Source: Candidatus Bathyarchaeota archaeon
Lineage (GTDB): Archaea > Thermoproteota > Bathyarchaeia > TCS64
Reading direction: 5' to 3'
Assembly: GCA_030691555.1 (NCBI GenBank)
Contig: JAUYEB010000130.1
Location: forward strand, 1-9,685
Length of the DNA stretch: 9,685 nt
A program made the translations under genes and the position numbers. The notes beneath the pieces were generated by a model that saw only the letters and a list, made by a program, of their open reading frames with translations, searched no databases and was not told the origin of the DNA. Numbering within the stretch: the stretch's first letter is position 1; every line of letters begins with the position of its first letter. This document shows positions 1 through 6,831 of the stretch, piece after piece.

Positions 1-2
1 TG

Positions 3-1388
3 CAGGTCATCAACTGCAGGACGCCGCCGATGAGGAGCATAGCCGACATGGCGAAGGCCGTCGGCGAGAAGGCCAATAAGGCGAAGCCGGGCGAGTGGAT
101 AGTCGGCAGGGGCTGGGACCAGGTCAAGCTCGCCGAGCACAGGAATCCCACTAGGTACGACTTCGACAAGGTCGCCCCAAATAACCCGGTCTACCTGACG
201 CGCACCTGCGGCCACCTGGCGGTCGTGAACACCAAGGCGCTCGAACTCGCGGGGATCACAAAGAGCACGAAGGACCCCGTCGGTGGGCGGATCGTCCGTG
301 ACGAGAAGGGCGAGGCGACCGGCATGCTTGAGGAGAGCCCCGCGATGAGCCTCTGCCTCAACCTCATCCCACCCGCGACCATCGAGGACAAGGTAAAGCA
401 GATCAAGGCCGCCTCGGACGCCTTCAATGCGGTGGGCATCACCAGCGTCGTCGAGGCCGGAGTCACGGAGGACGAGATAGTCGCCTACCAGCTCGCCCTC
501 GAGCGCGGTCTCCTGCACGTACGCGTCAACTACATGCTCCGTGCCATCGACGGGAACGAGCCCGAGGAGAGGAGCATACAGCGCATCGAGCACTTCCCCA
601 TGATCAGCGGCTACGGCAACGACATGCTCCGGTTCCAGGGGCTGAAGATTCTCATCGACGGCGGGATCGGTGGCAAGACCGCCCTCCTGAGGGAGCCCTA
701 CGAGAACGACACACGCACTGGGCTCCTCACGGTGCCCGAGGCGAAGCTCCAGAAGCTCGTCGACGCCGCCAACAAGCGCGGGATGCTCTCAGGCATCCAC
801 TGCTGCGGCGGCAAGGCGATGGACATAGTCATCGACACCTTCAAGAAGACGGACAAGGTCAAGCCCATCAAGGGGCGCCGCTTCTACCTCATACACGCCT
901 ACCAGCCGAGCGAGCAGAACTTCGAGGACTGCCTCGAGTACGGCATCCCCGTGGCGAGCCAGCCCGACTTCCTCTACTACCTCGGCGACAGCTACGTCGA
1001 GAACGTGGGCATGAAGAGGGGCGCGTGGCTAAAGCCGCACAGGGCTTGGATCGACAAGGGGATAATGGTGGCGGCTGGGACCGACTCCCCCGTGACGCCC
1101 TACCCGCCCTTCCCATGCCTCTGGGCCGCCGTCGCCAGGAAGACCGAGCTGAAGAAGACCGTCATGGGCGCGGACCAGCGCGTAACGAGGGAGGAGGCGA
1201 TAAGGATGTACACGGTCAACGGCGCCTACCTGAGCTTCGAGGAGGACATTAAGGGCAGCCTAGAGCCCGGGATGCTCGCCGACATGATCGTCATCGACCG
1301 CGACATCCTCACCTGCCCCGAGGACGACATAAAGGACACGAAGGTCCTCAGGACCATACTCGGCGGCAAGACCGTCTACGAGGCCTAG
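3..1388 (+). CDS. Amidohydrolase family 3 (YtcJ-like) metal-dependent hydrolase, 5'-partial
   Basis: The frame is open to the window edge, so the ATG at 30 is probably internal. About 461 residues are visible, while family members usually have 520-550. The missing part should hold the first beta strand and the HxH metal motif. Numbering from the ATG at 30, visible family marks are GRGWD (26-30), RTCGHLAVVN (58-67), the strand LKILIDGG (205-212), H257 in GIHCCGG, H289 in LIHAY, D352 in AAGTDSPV, and the C-terminal LEPGMLADMIVID segment (411-423), which folds back into the small beta domain. Known members hydrolyse amide or C-N bonds in a metal-bound TIM barrel, but most have no assigned substrate and none can be given here. 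The usual HAIGD-type motif is altered to HCCGG. No signal peptide can be judged. It converges on the minus-strand genes that follow. Family call is confident; substrate is unknown. Confidence 0.88.
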   Translation, partial: QVINCRTPPMRSIADMAKAVGEKANKAKPGEWIVGRGWDQVKLAEHRNPTRYDFDKVAPNNPVYLTRTCGHLAVVNTKALELAGITKSTKDPVGGRIVRDEKGEATGMLEESPAMSLCLNLIPPATIEDKVKQIKAASDAFNAVGITSVVEAGVTEDEIVAYQLALERGLLHVRVNYMLRAIDGNEPEERSIQRIEHFPMISGYGNDMLRFQGLKILIDGGIGGKTALLREPYENDTRTGLLTVPEAKLQKLVDAANKRGMLSGIHCCGGKAMDIVIDTFKKTDKVKPIKGRRFYLIHAYQPSEQNFEDCLEYGIPVASQPDFLYYLGDSYVENVGMKRGAWLKPHRAWIDKGIMVAAGTDSPVTPYPPFPCLWAAVARKTELKKTVMGADQRVTREEAIRMYTVNGAYLSFEEDIKGSLEPGMLADMIVIDRDILTCPEDDIKDTKVLRTILGGKTVYEA

Positions 1389-1390
1389 GC

Positions 1391-1433
1391 GGGGCTATTC
1401 CCCTTCACGGCTTTCCGATAAGGTAGCTATCTT
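1391..1433. terminator. Intergenic hairpins between convergent genes
   Basis: The 57-base gap between two convergent genes holds a perfect small hairpin, GGGG-CTATT-CCCC (1391-1403), and a near-palindrome, AAGGTAGCTATCTT (1420-1433), with one G:T pair. They could help end transcripts from either side. Archaeal termination depends mainly on T-rich tracts, and no good one is present, so the role is uncertain. Confidence 0.25.
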
Positions 1434-1445
1434 GAAGTAGCCTAG

Positions 1446-1904
1446 TCATCGGTGGTCGTGGGGGCCGTCGTTGCTCTTGATCGGGGTGATGACGAGTGTG
1501 CCGTTCTTGACGGCGTAGGTGCGGACCCCGCTGAACTCGATGTTGTTGTTCTCAAGCAGCTTAACCGTCTTCTCCTCGACGCCCTCGGGGATGTAGAGGA
1601 AGAGCTTCTTTACGAACCTCCCCTTCCCGGCGGACTCGCTGAAGAGCCTCCACCTCGGGACGTTTGCGACGTTGATGTCCTCCTCGAGCTCTACCTCCCC
1701 GATCTCCTGTATGCGCCCGTCGGCGAGGGTGATCACTATGCTGGGGTAGACGATCTCCGTGCCCGTCTCGATGCCTTTGCGCTTGATCTCGTCGTTTACG
1801 ATGGTGATGTAGCCCTCCCCCCAGTCCTCCTGATCCACGAAGGGGAAGCGCGTCGCGGCGATGATCCTGACTATGCGGTTCTTGAGGGTCTCCTTGTCCA
1901 CCAT
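1446..1904 (-). CDS. Hypothetical protein, 152 aa, possible PD-(D/E)XK-like fold
   Basis: I do not recognise a named family. The protein is small, soluble and charged, with no membrane segment or signal peptide. The ATG at 1904 is preferred because AGGTG sits six bases upstream as an SD. A GTG at 1913, directly after the upstream stop codon, would add three residues but lacks a good SD. From the ATG, the order is a helical N-terminus, a strand IVYPSIVITL (51-60), a strand IQEIGEVELEE (65-75) with an E-x-E pair at 70-72, basic residues, a strand KKLFLYIPEG (99-108), a helix, and a final strand LVITPI (137-142). This alternation and the E-x-E recall PD-(D/E)XK nuclease-like proteins, but the expected PD appears as PS. 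That reading is tentative. It is the second gene of a two-gene unit with the HD hydrolase, with no spacer, so translational coupling is likely. Confidence 0.75.
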   Translation of the reverse strand: MVDKETLKNRIVRIIAATRFPFVDQEDWGEGYITIVNDEIKRKGIETGTEIVYPSIVITLADGRIQEIGEVELEEDINVANVPRWRLFSESAGKGRFVKKLFLYIPEGVEEKTVKLLENNNIEFSGVRTYAVKNGTLVITPIKSNDGPHDHR

Positions 1905-1913
1905 TCCCCACAC

Positions 1914-2465
1914 CTAGAGTCCGAGCTCGCCTGCCACCTTCGCCATGGAGTCGATGCCGATGCGGAAGAACTCGTCGAGCTCGATGCCCATCTCCGAGCA
2001 CTTCAGGATGTTCTCCCTGTTGACGCCCTTGGCGAAGCTCTTGTCCTTCATCCTCTTGCCGAGGCTCGACACCTTGATGGATGCGATCTTCTTGTCGGGC
2101 ATCATTAGCCCCTGAGCGATTATCAGGCCCGATAGTCCGTCGGCGGCGTAGAGGCTCCAGTCCATCCTGCTCTTGGGGAGCGTGCCAGTCTGGGGGTTGT
2201 GGGCGCGGATGGCGTACAGCCCGTCCTCGGGAAGCAGGTCCTTTACTATCTCCGCCGAGACGGCGCCGTGCCTCGTCCAGTCCTGACCGACCTCCTCGTA
2301 GTCGACGTCGTGGAGGACCCCCACGGCCTCCCACAAGTCCTCGTCCCCGCCGAACCGCGCGGCGAGCCCCCTCATAATCGCGCCCACCGCGATCATGTGC
2401 TTCACGAGGTTCTCGTTCTTCACGTGCCCCCGTATAGTCGCGATGGATTCAACGCGGCCAATCAT
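1914..2465 (-). CDS. HD-domain (HDIG-type) phosphohydrolase-like protein, 183 aa
   Basis: The sequence shows the metal ligands of the HD superfamily in order: H23 in VKHMIAV, H52-D53 in LHDVDYE, H66 in TRHG, H89 in RAHN, and D109 in AADGLSGL. The last segment, KVSSLGKRMKDKSFAKGV (131-148), is typical of a widespread group of short HD proteins of about 185 residues, so this copy is full length and apparently intact. HD proteins are metal-dependent phosphohydrolases acting on nucleotides or related phosphates; the substrate of this group is not established. It should be cytoplasmic, having no signal peptide or membrane span. The ATG at 2465 lies about 25 bases from a TATA-like element at 2490-2495 on the same strand, so the message is probably leaderless or nearly so. 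It heads a two-gene unit and is divergent from the MFS gene. Confidence 0.88.
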   Translation of the reverse strand: MIGRVESIATIRGHVKNENLVKHMIAVGAIMRGLAARFGGDEDLWEAVGVLHDVDYEEVGQDWTRHGAVSAEIVKDLLPEDGLYAIRAHNPQTGTLPKSRMDWSLYAADGLSGLIIAQGLMMPDKKIASIKVSSLGKRMKDKSFAKGVNRENILKCSEMGIELDEFFRIGIDSMAKVAGELGL

Positions 2466-2489
2466 ACCTTAAGCGCGGTTTCCGGCGTG

Positions 2490-2495
2490 TTTAAG
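2490..2495 (-). promoter_or_regulatory. TATA box of the HD-domain gene
   Basis: On the minus strand the sequence is CTTAAA in a GC-rich surrounding. Its centre is about 27 bases from the ATG at 2465. Archaeal TATA boxes sit about 26 bases before the transcription start, so the transcript would begin at or within a few bases of the start codon. No SD is visible upstream of the ATG, which agrees with a leaderless message. Confidence 0.5.
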
Positions 2496-2514
2496 TCTTA
2501 GCCGCCTCGGTGGG

Positions 2515-2520
2515 TTTAAA
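2515..2520 (+). promoter_or_regulatory. TATA box of the MFS transporter gene
   Basis: TTTAAA lies in the GC-rich divergent intergenic region. Transcription would start near 2543, leaving a leader of about 20 bases that includes the purine-rich GGAAGGGG at 2553-2560, five bases before the TTG start. This box is only about 25 bases from the one serving the opposite strand, so the two promoters probably compete or share control. Confidence 0.5.
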
Positions 2521-2565
2521 TCCGGAACGAGGCTGATTGACAGCGTCTAGGCGGAAGGGGTATTA

Positions 2566-3759
2566 TTGGAGAAGCTCGACATCAGACAGTTCTCATCCAT
2601 CATGAACTACGGCCTGTTCGTAATGATCCTCACCCACACCCTCACCCACACCTTCCAGAACATCCACTTAGTCCTCTTCCCCGTGTTGATGGACGAGTTT
2701 AAACTCGGCTACTACGAGCTGGGCCTGATAGCCGCCATACCGCCGCTCTGCCAGGTCGTACTCTCCATACCAGCCGGGATGCTCGCCGACAAGTTCGGCA
2801 CGAAGAAGATGATAATATTCAGCCAGCTGCTGAGCTGCGCCGGGAGCCTCGTGGCGGGTTTCACTCAGAACCCCTGGATGCTCATAGCTGCGGTCAGCCT
2901 CCTCTACCTCAACACTACCTTCTATCACCCCCCGAGCTACAGCTACGTGACTAAGACCATCAAACCCAGCGACCGCTCGAAGGCGCTCGGTTTGCACGGC
3001 GCAGGTGGGACACTCGGAATGTCGATCGGCCCGCTGAGCATCACCCTCCTGATGGGGTACTTCGCCTTCGAGTGGAGACAGGTCTACCTGTTCTGGTTCG
3101 TAGCCCTCCTCATAGGGCTCATCATGGTGCTCAGGATCAAGGCAGACCCCGATGAGCAGCCCAAGCCCAAGGCGAAGGACGACACCCCGCCCGGAGAGTC
3201 GAAGAGCGTGATCAGCGGCAGCATGTTCTGGTTCATCGTGTTCAACGCGATGAGGGGGATGGGTGCCAGCATGACGGCGGCGTTCTTCAGTCTTTACCTC
3301 GTGAAGAGCCAGGGATGGAACCTCGGTGACGCCACCCTCGTCTATGGCGCGAGCAGCCTCGTGGGCATAGTGGCGGCGCCCCTCGGTGGCTTCTTCGCGG
3401 ACAAGATCGGGGAGAAGAAGTGGACCACGGTAAACGTCGCGATCTGCACCATCTCATACGCCCTGGCGTGGCTATTCCCCGGAACCATAGCCTTCACGGC
3501 GTTCTTCATCGGGTACGGCTTCTTCAACCTGCTGAGCATGGCGAGCAACTCGAGCCTCACAGCCAAGCTATCCCCCCCGAGACAGAGGGGACTCGGCTTC
3601 GCGCTCTACTTCCTCCCCGGCAGCATAATGGGCGCCATAGCGCCGATGGTCGCGGCCTTCATCGCGAACACCTGGGGGATATTCCCGGTGTTCATCGCCT
3701 CGACCCTCGTCTTCGCCTTGTCTGTGCCAATCATACACTTCGGGGTCAAGGTCGACTGA
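2566..3759 (+). CDS. Major facilitator superfamily transporter, Fsr-like
   Basis: The protein has 397 residues and about 11-12 hydrophobic segments, so it is a cytoplasmic-membrane secondary transporter. The MFS motif A occurs after TM2 as GMLADKFGTKK (71-81) and again in the second half as GGFFADKIGEKK (274-285), showing the two six-helix halves. A hydrophilic loop at 192-216, rich in K, D and P, joins them. FYHPPSYSYV (119-128) and LHGAGGTLGMSIGPL (143-157) resemble the HP-x and GG-x-GxxxGP segments of fosmidomycin-resistance (Fsr) type transporters. TM1 holds H24, H28 and H34. Substrate is unknown; drug or small-organic efflux is a guess from similarity. TTG at 2566 is chosen because a stop lies in frame at 2548-2550, no ATG or GTG lies between, and an SD-like GGAAGGGG precedes it. 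It is followed by hairpins and then the proteasome operon, and appears monocistronic. Confidence 0.88.
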   Translation: MEKLDIRQFSSIMNYGLFVMILTHTLTHTFQNIHLVLFPVLMDEFKLGYYELGLIAAIPPLCQVVLSIPAGMLADKFGTKKMIIFSQLLSCAGSLVAGFTQNPWMLIAAVSLLYLNTTFYHPPSYSYVTKTIKPSDRSKALGLHGAGGTLGMSIGPLSITLLMGYFAFEWRQVYLFWFVALLIGLIMVLRIKADPDEQPKPKAKDDTPPGESKSVISGSMFWFIVFNAMRGMGASMTAAFFSLYLVKSQGWNLGDATLVYGASSLVGIVAAPLGGFFADKIGEKKWTTVNVAICTISYALAWLFPGTIAFTAFFIGYGFFNLLSMASNSSLTAKLSPPRQRGLGFALYFLPGSIMGAIAPMVAAFIANTWGIFPVFIASTLVFALSVPIIHFGVKVD

Positions 3760-3773
3760 CCCGTTACCACGGG
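3760..3773 (+). repeat. Perfect hairpin directly after the MFS stop codon
   Basis: CCCGT-TACC-ACGGG forms a five-pair stem with a four-base loop, starting at the base after the TGA. The block CCGTTACC inside it recurs at 3811-3818. It may stabilise or end the transporter message. There is no following T-run until 3828-3832, which is inside the next promoter. Confidence 0.4.
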
Positions 3774-3813
3774 CGGTGAAAAACGGGGTGAGCAGCCCAT
3801 GCGTTATTCACCG
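3774..3813. repeat. Nested inverted repeat upstream of the psmA promoter
   Basis: The outer arms CGGTGAA (3774-3780) and TTCACCG (3807-3813) are perfect complements. Inside them ACGGGG (3783-3788) faces CCC and CGT (3796-3804). The element ends about 14 bases before the psmA TATA box. It could be part of a terminator for the transporter or an operator for the proteasome–exosome operon; the sequence alone does not decide. Confidence 0.4.
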
Positions 3814-3826
3814 TTACCGGCAAACG

Positions 3827-3836
3827 CTTTTTAAGC
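3827..3836 (+). promoter_or_regulatory. Promoter (TATA box) of the proteasome–exosome operon
   Basis: CTTTTTAAGC is the clearest TATA-like element in this 132-base gap. Transcription would start near 3857, giving a purine-rich leader of about 35 bases containing GAGGAG at 3876-3881. No comparable element is visible between the downstream genes, so this is probably the main promoter for all seven genes. Confidence 0.6.
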
Positions 3837-3891
3837 TGGGTTTGAATAGATTGGGCGATCGAGAGAAGGAGAGTCGAGGAGAACCAGCGCC

Positions 3892-4596
3892 TTGTTCATG
3901 CCCCGTGCCTACGACCGCGCCATAACGGTATTCTCACCAGAGGGAAGACTCTACCAGGTCGAATACGCCCTGGAGCTGGTGAAGAGGGGCGCGCCCATCA
4001 TCGGCGTCTCGTCACCCCAGGGGGTAGCCGTGGCGGCTAACGAGTCCCCTGAGAGCGTGCTGGAGGACGGAGACTACTTCCGCAAGATATTCCAGCTGGA
4101 CGAGCACGTCAGCATGGCGATAGCCGGGCTGAGCAGCGACGCGAGGATACTCATAAACCAGGCCAGGGTCTACGCCCAGAGCAACAGGCTCCTCTACGAC
4201 GAGCCCGTCGACATAGAGATGCTGGCGAGGCGCCTCGGTGACATCGCCCAGATGTACACGCAGCACGCCGGCGTCCGCCCATTCGGCGTAAGCACGATAA
4301 TCGCGGGAGTCGACGCCGACGGCAGCAGGGTCATGACCACCGACCCGAGCGGCAGCTACCGGGGATACAAGGCGGCCGCCGTAGGAAGGAAGAGCGATGA
4401 GGCCAACAAGCTCCTCGAGGAAAGATACAAGGACGACATCACACTGGACGGCGCGATAAGCCTCGCGGTAGAGGCCGTAAAGACGGCCTCGGAGGGGACA
4501 CTGACACCCGAGAACGTCAAGGTCGCCGTCGTACCGATCGAAACTAAGGTTTTCCGAAGGCTCTCCGACTCCGAAGTGCAGAAGCACATGAGGTAG
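3892..4596 (+). CDS. psmA: Proteasome 20S core alpha subunit
   Basis: The 234-residue protein opens with the alpha-subunit signature AYDRAITVFSPEGRLYQVEY (6-25). It includes the Y7-D8-R9 gate motif that orders the pore-lining N-termini. K65 in FRKIFQLD matches the pocket lysine that docks the C-terminal tails of regulatory ATPases such as PAN. GVRPFGVS (127-134) is also typical. Alpha subunits form the two outer heptamer rings of the cytoplasmic 20S particle, gate substrate entry and are not catalytic; beta subunits must be encoded elsewhere. TTG at 3892 is chosen because GAGGAG ends ten bases upstream. ATG at 3898 is possible but leaves a 16-base gap; both keep the YDR motif. It heads the operon with SBDS and exosome genes, an order conserved in many archaea. 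Length is normal. Confidence 0.97.
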   Translation: MFMPRAYDRAITVFSPEGRLYQVEYALELVKRGAPIIGVSSPQGVAVAANESPESVLEDGDYFRKIFQLDEHVSMAIAGLSSDARILINQARVYAQSNRLLYDEPVDIEMLARRLGDIAQMYTQHAGVRPFGVSTIIAGVDADGSRVMTTDPSGSYRGYKAAAVGRKSDEANKLLEERYKDDITLDGAISLAVEAVKTASEGTLTPENVKVAVVPIETKVFRRLSDSEVQKHMR

Positions 4597-4609
4597 AAGG
4601 GCCAAAGGG

Positions 4610-5299
4610 ATGGGTAGCAACTACACCCTGGTGCGTTACCAGCACGGCGGAGAGAAGTTCGAGATACTCGTCGACCCAGACAAGGGGCTCGCATACAAGA
4701 AGGGCGAGCCCATCGACATCGCCAACGTCATCCTCATAGACACCATCTTCACCGACGCTAACAAGGGCGAGAAGGCGTCCGAGTCCAAGCTGAAGGAAGA
4801 GTTCGGGACAGGCGACCCCCTCGAAGTCGCGAAGCTGATGTTCGAGAAGGGCACCTTCCTGCTCACCGCGGCACAGCGCCATGAGATGACCGAGCAGAAG
4901 CTGAAGCAGATAATCACCATCATCTCCAGGACCTACGTCGACCCCGCCACGAAGCTGCCCCACCCCGTAACGCGTCTCCAGAACGCGATGGAGGAGGTAA
5001 AGTTCAACGTAGACCCCTTCAAGACGGCGGAGGAGCAGGTGAAGGAGCTAGTCCAGCTCCTCAGGCCCGTCCTGCCCATGAGCAGCGAGAACATCCAGCT
5101 CGCCCTCAAGATCCCGCCCGAGCACGCGGCGAGGTGCTTCGGGATAGTCAAGAACTACGGCGAGATCAAGAGGGACGAGTGGCAGCGCGACGGCAGCTGG
5201 GTCGCCGTCATAGAGCTACCCGCGGCCATGCAGCTCGAGCTGATGGACAAGCTCGGCAAGGCGACGCAGGGGAACCTCCAGTCAAAGATAGTAAAGTGA
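4610..5299 (+). CDS. Ribosome maturation protein SBDS (Sdo1 homologue)
   Basis: The 229-residue protein has the three-domain archaeal SBDS layout: an N-terminal FYSH domain (about 1-88, with KKGEPIDIANVI), a central helical bundle (about 90-160, with HPVTRLQNAMEEVKFNVDP at 118-136), and a C-terminal ferredoxin-like domain (about 165-229, with the IPPEHAARCFGIVKNYGEIK strand and helix). In eukaryotes SBDS acts with the GTPase EFL1 to remove eIF6 (Tif6) from the new 60S subunit. Archaeal SBDS is thought to act in the same late step, in the cytoplasm. ATG at 4610 follows the psmA stop by 13 bases; AAGG and AAAGGG precede it. It is the second gene of the superoperon, where its link to exosome genes is a classic archaeal context. 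No anomaly is seen. Confidence 0.97.
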   Translation: MGSNYTLVRYQHGGEKFEILVDPDKGLAYKKGEPIDIANVILIDTIFTDANKGEKASESKLKEEFGTGDPLEVAKLMFEKGTFLLTAAQRHEMTEQKLKQIITIISRTYVDPATKLPHPVTRLQNAMEEVKFNVDPFKTAEEQVKELVQLLRPVLPMSSENIQLALKIPPEHAARCFGIVKNYGEIKRDEWQRDGSWVAVIELPAAMQLELMDKLGKATQGNLQSKIVK

Positions 5300-5311
5300 T
5301 GCTGAACAGGT

Positions 5312-6004
5312 ATGAGCGCAAACTTCCAGGACAGGGACCTGGTCATCCCGGGGGACGTCGTGTACGAGGGGAGGATCAGGACGGGTGAGAACACCTACCG
5401 CAACCAGGATCAGGTCTACGCCACGCGCCTCGGCCTCGTGACCTACTCCCCGGACAATGTGCAAGTCGTCGCATTGGCGTCGGGCTATGTCCCGCTCGTC
5501 GGCGACCTCGTGATCGGGGAGGTGTTCGACATCGAACTCGGCGAGTGGAAGATCAACATAGGGGCGCAGTCCGAGGCGGTCATGGGGATACCGGACGCGG
5601 TCGACCGCCCATTCAGGACAGAGTTCGTTATGACCAGGGTACTCGACGTCGGCGACACGATAATCGCCAAGATAGTCGACCTCGACAGGAGGAGGACGCC
5701 GATACTGAGCATCCTCGGGCCTGGTCTGGGCAGGATAAACGACGGCTTCATAATGCGCATCACGCCGTCGAAGATCCCCCGCCTCATCGGCAAGAAGGGC
5801 AGCATGATCAACATGATCATAAAGGAGACCGGGTGCAGGGTCGTCATAGGACAGAACGGCCGCATCCTCGTCTCGGGCCCCAGCCGCGAGCGCGAGGAGA
5901 TGGCGGTCAAGGTGGTCAATAAGATTGAGGAGGAGGCACACACCTCCGGGCTCACAAACAGGACACAGGAGTTTTTGAGGCAACTTAAGGAGAGATCACG
6001 ATGA
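5312..6004 (+). CDS. rrp4: Exosome complex RNA-binding protein Rrp4
   Basis: The 230-residue protein contains an N-terminal beta domain (about 1-55, with LVIPGDVVYEG at 10-20), an S1 RNA-binding domain (about 60-130) and a KH domain (about 145-205) with the G-x-x-G loop GKKG at 160-163. Rrp4 forms the trimeric cap on the archaeal exosome hexamer, giving poly(A) preference and threading RNA 3' ends into the Rrp41/Rrp42 chamber. The Csl4 and DnaG cap partners are not in this window. ATG at 5312 lies 12 bases after the SBDS stop. Another ATG at 5299, overlapping that stop, is in a different frame and gives no Rrp4 sequence. The stop overlaps the rrp41 start as ATGA, so translation is probably coupled. 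Confidence 0.97.
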   Translation: MSANFQDRDLVIPGDVVYEGRIRTGENTYRNQDQVYATRLGLVTYSPDNVQVVALASGYVPLVGDLVIGEVFDIELGEWKINIGAQSEAVMGIPDAVDRPFRTEFVMTRVLDVGDTIIAKIVDLDRRRTPILSILGPGLGRINDGFIMRITPSKIPRLIGKKGSMINMIIKETGCRVVIGQNGRILVSGPSREREEMAVKVVNKIEEEAHTSGLTNRTQEFLRQLKERSR

Positions 6005-6831
6005 GTAAGAAACCAACAACCAAGAAGACGGCGGCCCGGAAACCGGCGAGGTCGAAGAAGGCCGTGGGCTGGAAGAGGGCCGACGGGCGGGCTTTCGACG
6101 AGCTCCGCACTCTGAAGATCGAGAGCGGGGTGCTGCCCAACGCGGACGGCTCCGCATACATAGAGATGGGTAGGAACAAGATCCTCTGCGGAGTCTTCGG
6201 GCCCCGCGAGATGCACCCCAAGCACAACGCCAGGCCCAACGAGGCCGTCCTCCGCTGCAGGTACCACATGGCGCCATTCAGCGTCGACCCGCGCCGATCC
6301 CCCGCACCCTCCAGGAGGGACCAGGAGATCAGCATGGTCATGAGGTCGGCACTCGAGCCGGCGGTGTTCCTCGAACGCTACCCGAGGGCGAGCATCGACG
6401 TCTACGTCGAGGTCCTCGAGGCGGACGGCGGGACGCGCTGCGCCAGCATAAACGCCGCCGCGGTCGCGCTCGTCGACGCGGGCATCCCGATGAGGGACCT
6501 CGTCGCCGCCTGCGCCGCCGGGAAGATCGAGGACAAGCTGATCCTCGACCTCGGCGACTACGAGGACAAGAAGGGCCAGAGCGACATGCCGGTCGCCTAC
6601 ATGCCGAAGCTCAACAAGGTGACTCTACTCCAGATGGACGGCATCATGTCAACGAAGGAGACGGAGGACGCCGTCACCCTCGCCATCGAGGGCTGCAAGA
6701 AGGTCTACGAGGTCCAGCGCGAGGCGCTGAAGAAGAAGTACGGCATCGACCAGCCACAGGACAAGCCACCGAAGGAGCTCCAGCCGGAGGCGCCTGAGGA
6801 GGAGCCTCAGAGAGAGGAGGGTCAACAATGA
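6001..6831 (+). CDS. rrp41: Exosome catalytic subunit Rrp41 (RNase PH family)
   Basis: This is a 276-residue RNase PH domain protein, the catalytic subunit of the exosome ring. It degrades RNA 3'-5' with phosphate and can add A-rich tails. Key regions are WKRADGRAFDELR (24-36), the phosphate/RNA-binding R105-R106 in APSRRDQEIS, and the acidic pair D189 and D195 in EDKKGQSDMP, spaced as in the catalytic aspartates of Sulfolobus Rrp41. The active site thus looks intact. It is longer than most archaeal copies (about 240-250) because of a lysine/arginine-rich N-terminal extension (residues 3-20) and a Glu/Pro/Gln-rich C-terminal tail (about 250-276). The ATG at 6001 has a good SD, AAGGAGA at 5987-5993. 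It overlaps rrp4 by four bases upstream and rrp42 by four bases downstream, so the three products are probably made in matched amounts. Confidence 0.97.
   Translation: MSKKPTTKKTAARKPARSKKAVGWKRADGRAFDELRTLKIESGVLPNADGSAYIEMGRNKILCGVFGPREMHPKHNARPNEAVLRCRYHMAPFSVDPRRSPAPSRRDQEISMVMRSALEPAVFLERYPRASIDVYVEVLEADGGTRCASINAAAVALVDAGIPMRDLVAACAAGKIEDKLILDLGDYEDKKGQSDMPVAYMPKLNKVTLLQMDGIMSTKETEDAVTLAIEGCKKVYEVQREALKKKYGIDQPQDKPPKELQPEAPEEEPQREEGQQ

Noticed and set aside
1452..2108. 218-aa plus-strand ORF opposite the minus-strand gene pair
   Set aside because: It is a shadow of GC-rich coding on the other strand: low complexity, rich in L, D and E, with no recognisable domain, while the minus-strand frames give a clear HD protein and a plausible partner.
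1561..2334. 257-aa minus-strand ORF in another frame of the same region
   Set aside because: The composition is dominated by R, G, H and P, it crosses two better-supported genes, and it lacks any motif.
2512..2526. T-arm-like GGGTTTAAATCCGG resembling a tRNA B box
   Set aside because: No acceptor, D-arm or anticodon stem can be formed around it, and the same bases serve well as a TATA box.
5485..6267. 260-aa minus-strand ORF opposite rrp4 and rrp41
   Set aside because: It is antisense to two certain genes in a coupled operon. Its hydrophobic stretches come from reverse-complemented codons, not a membrane-protein pattern.
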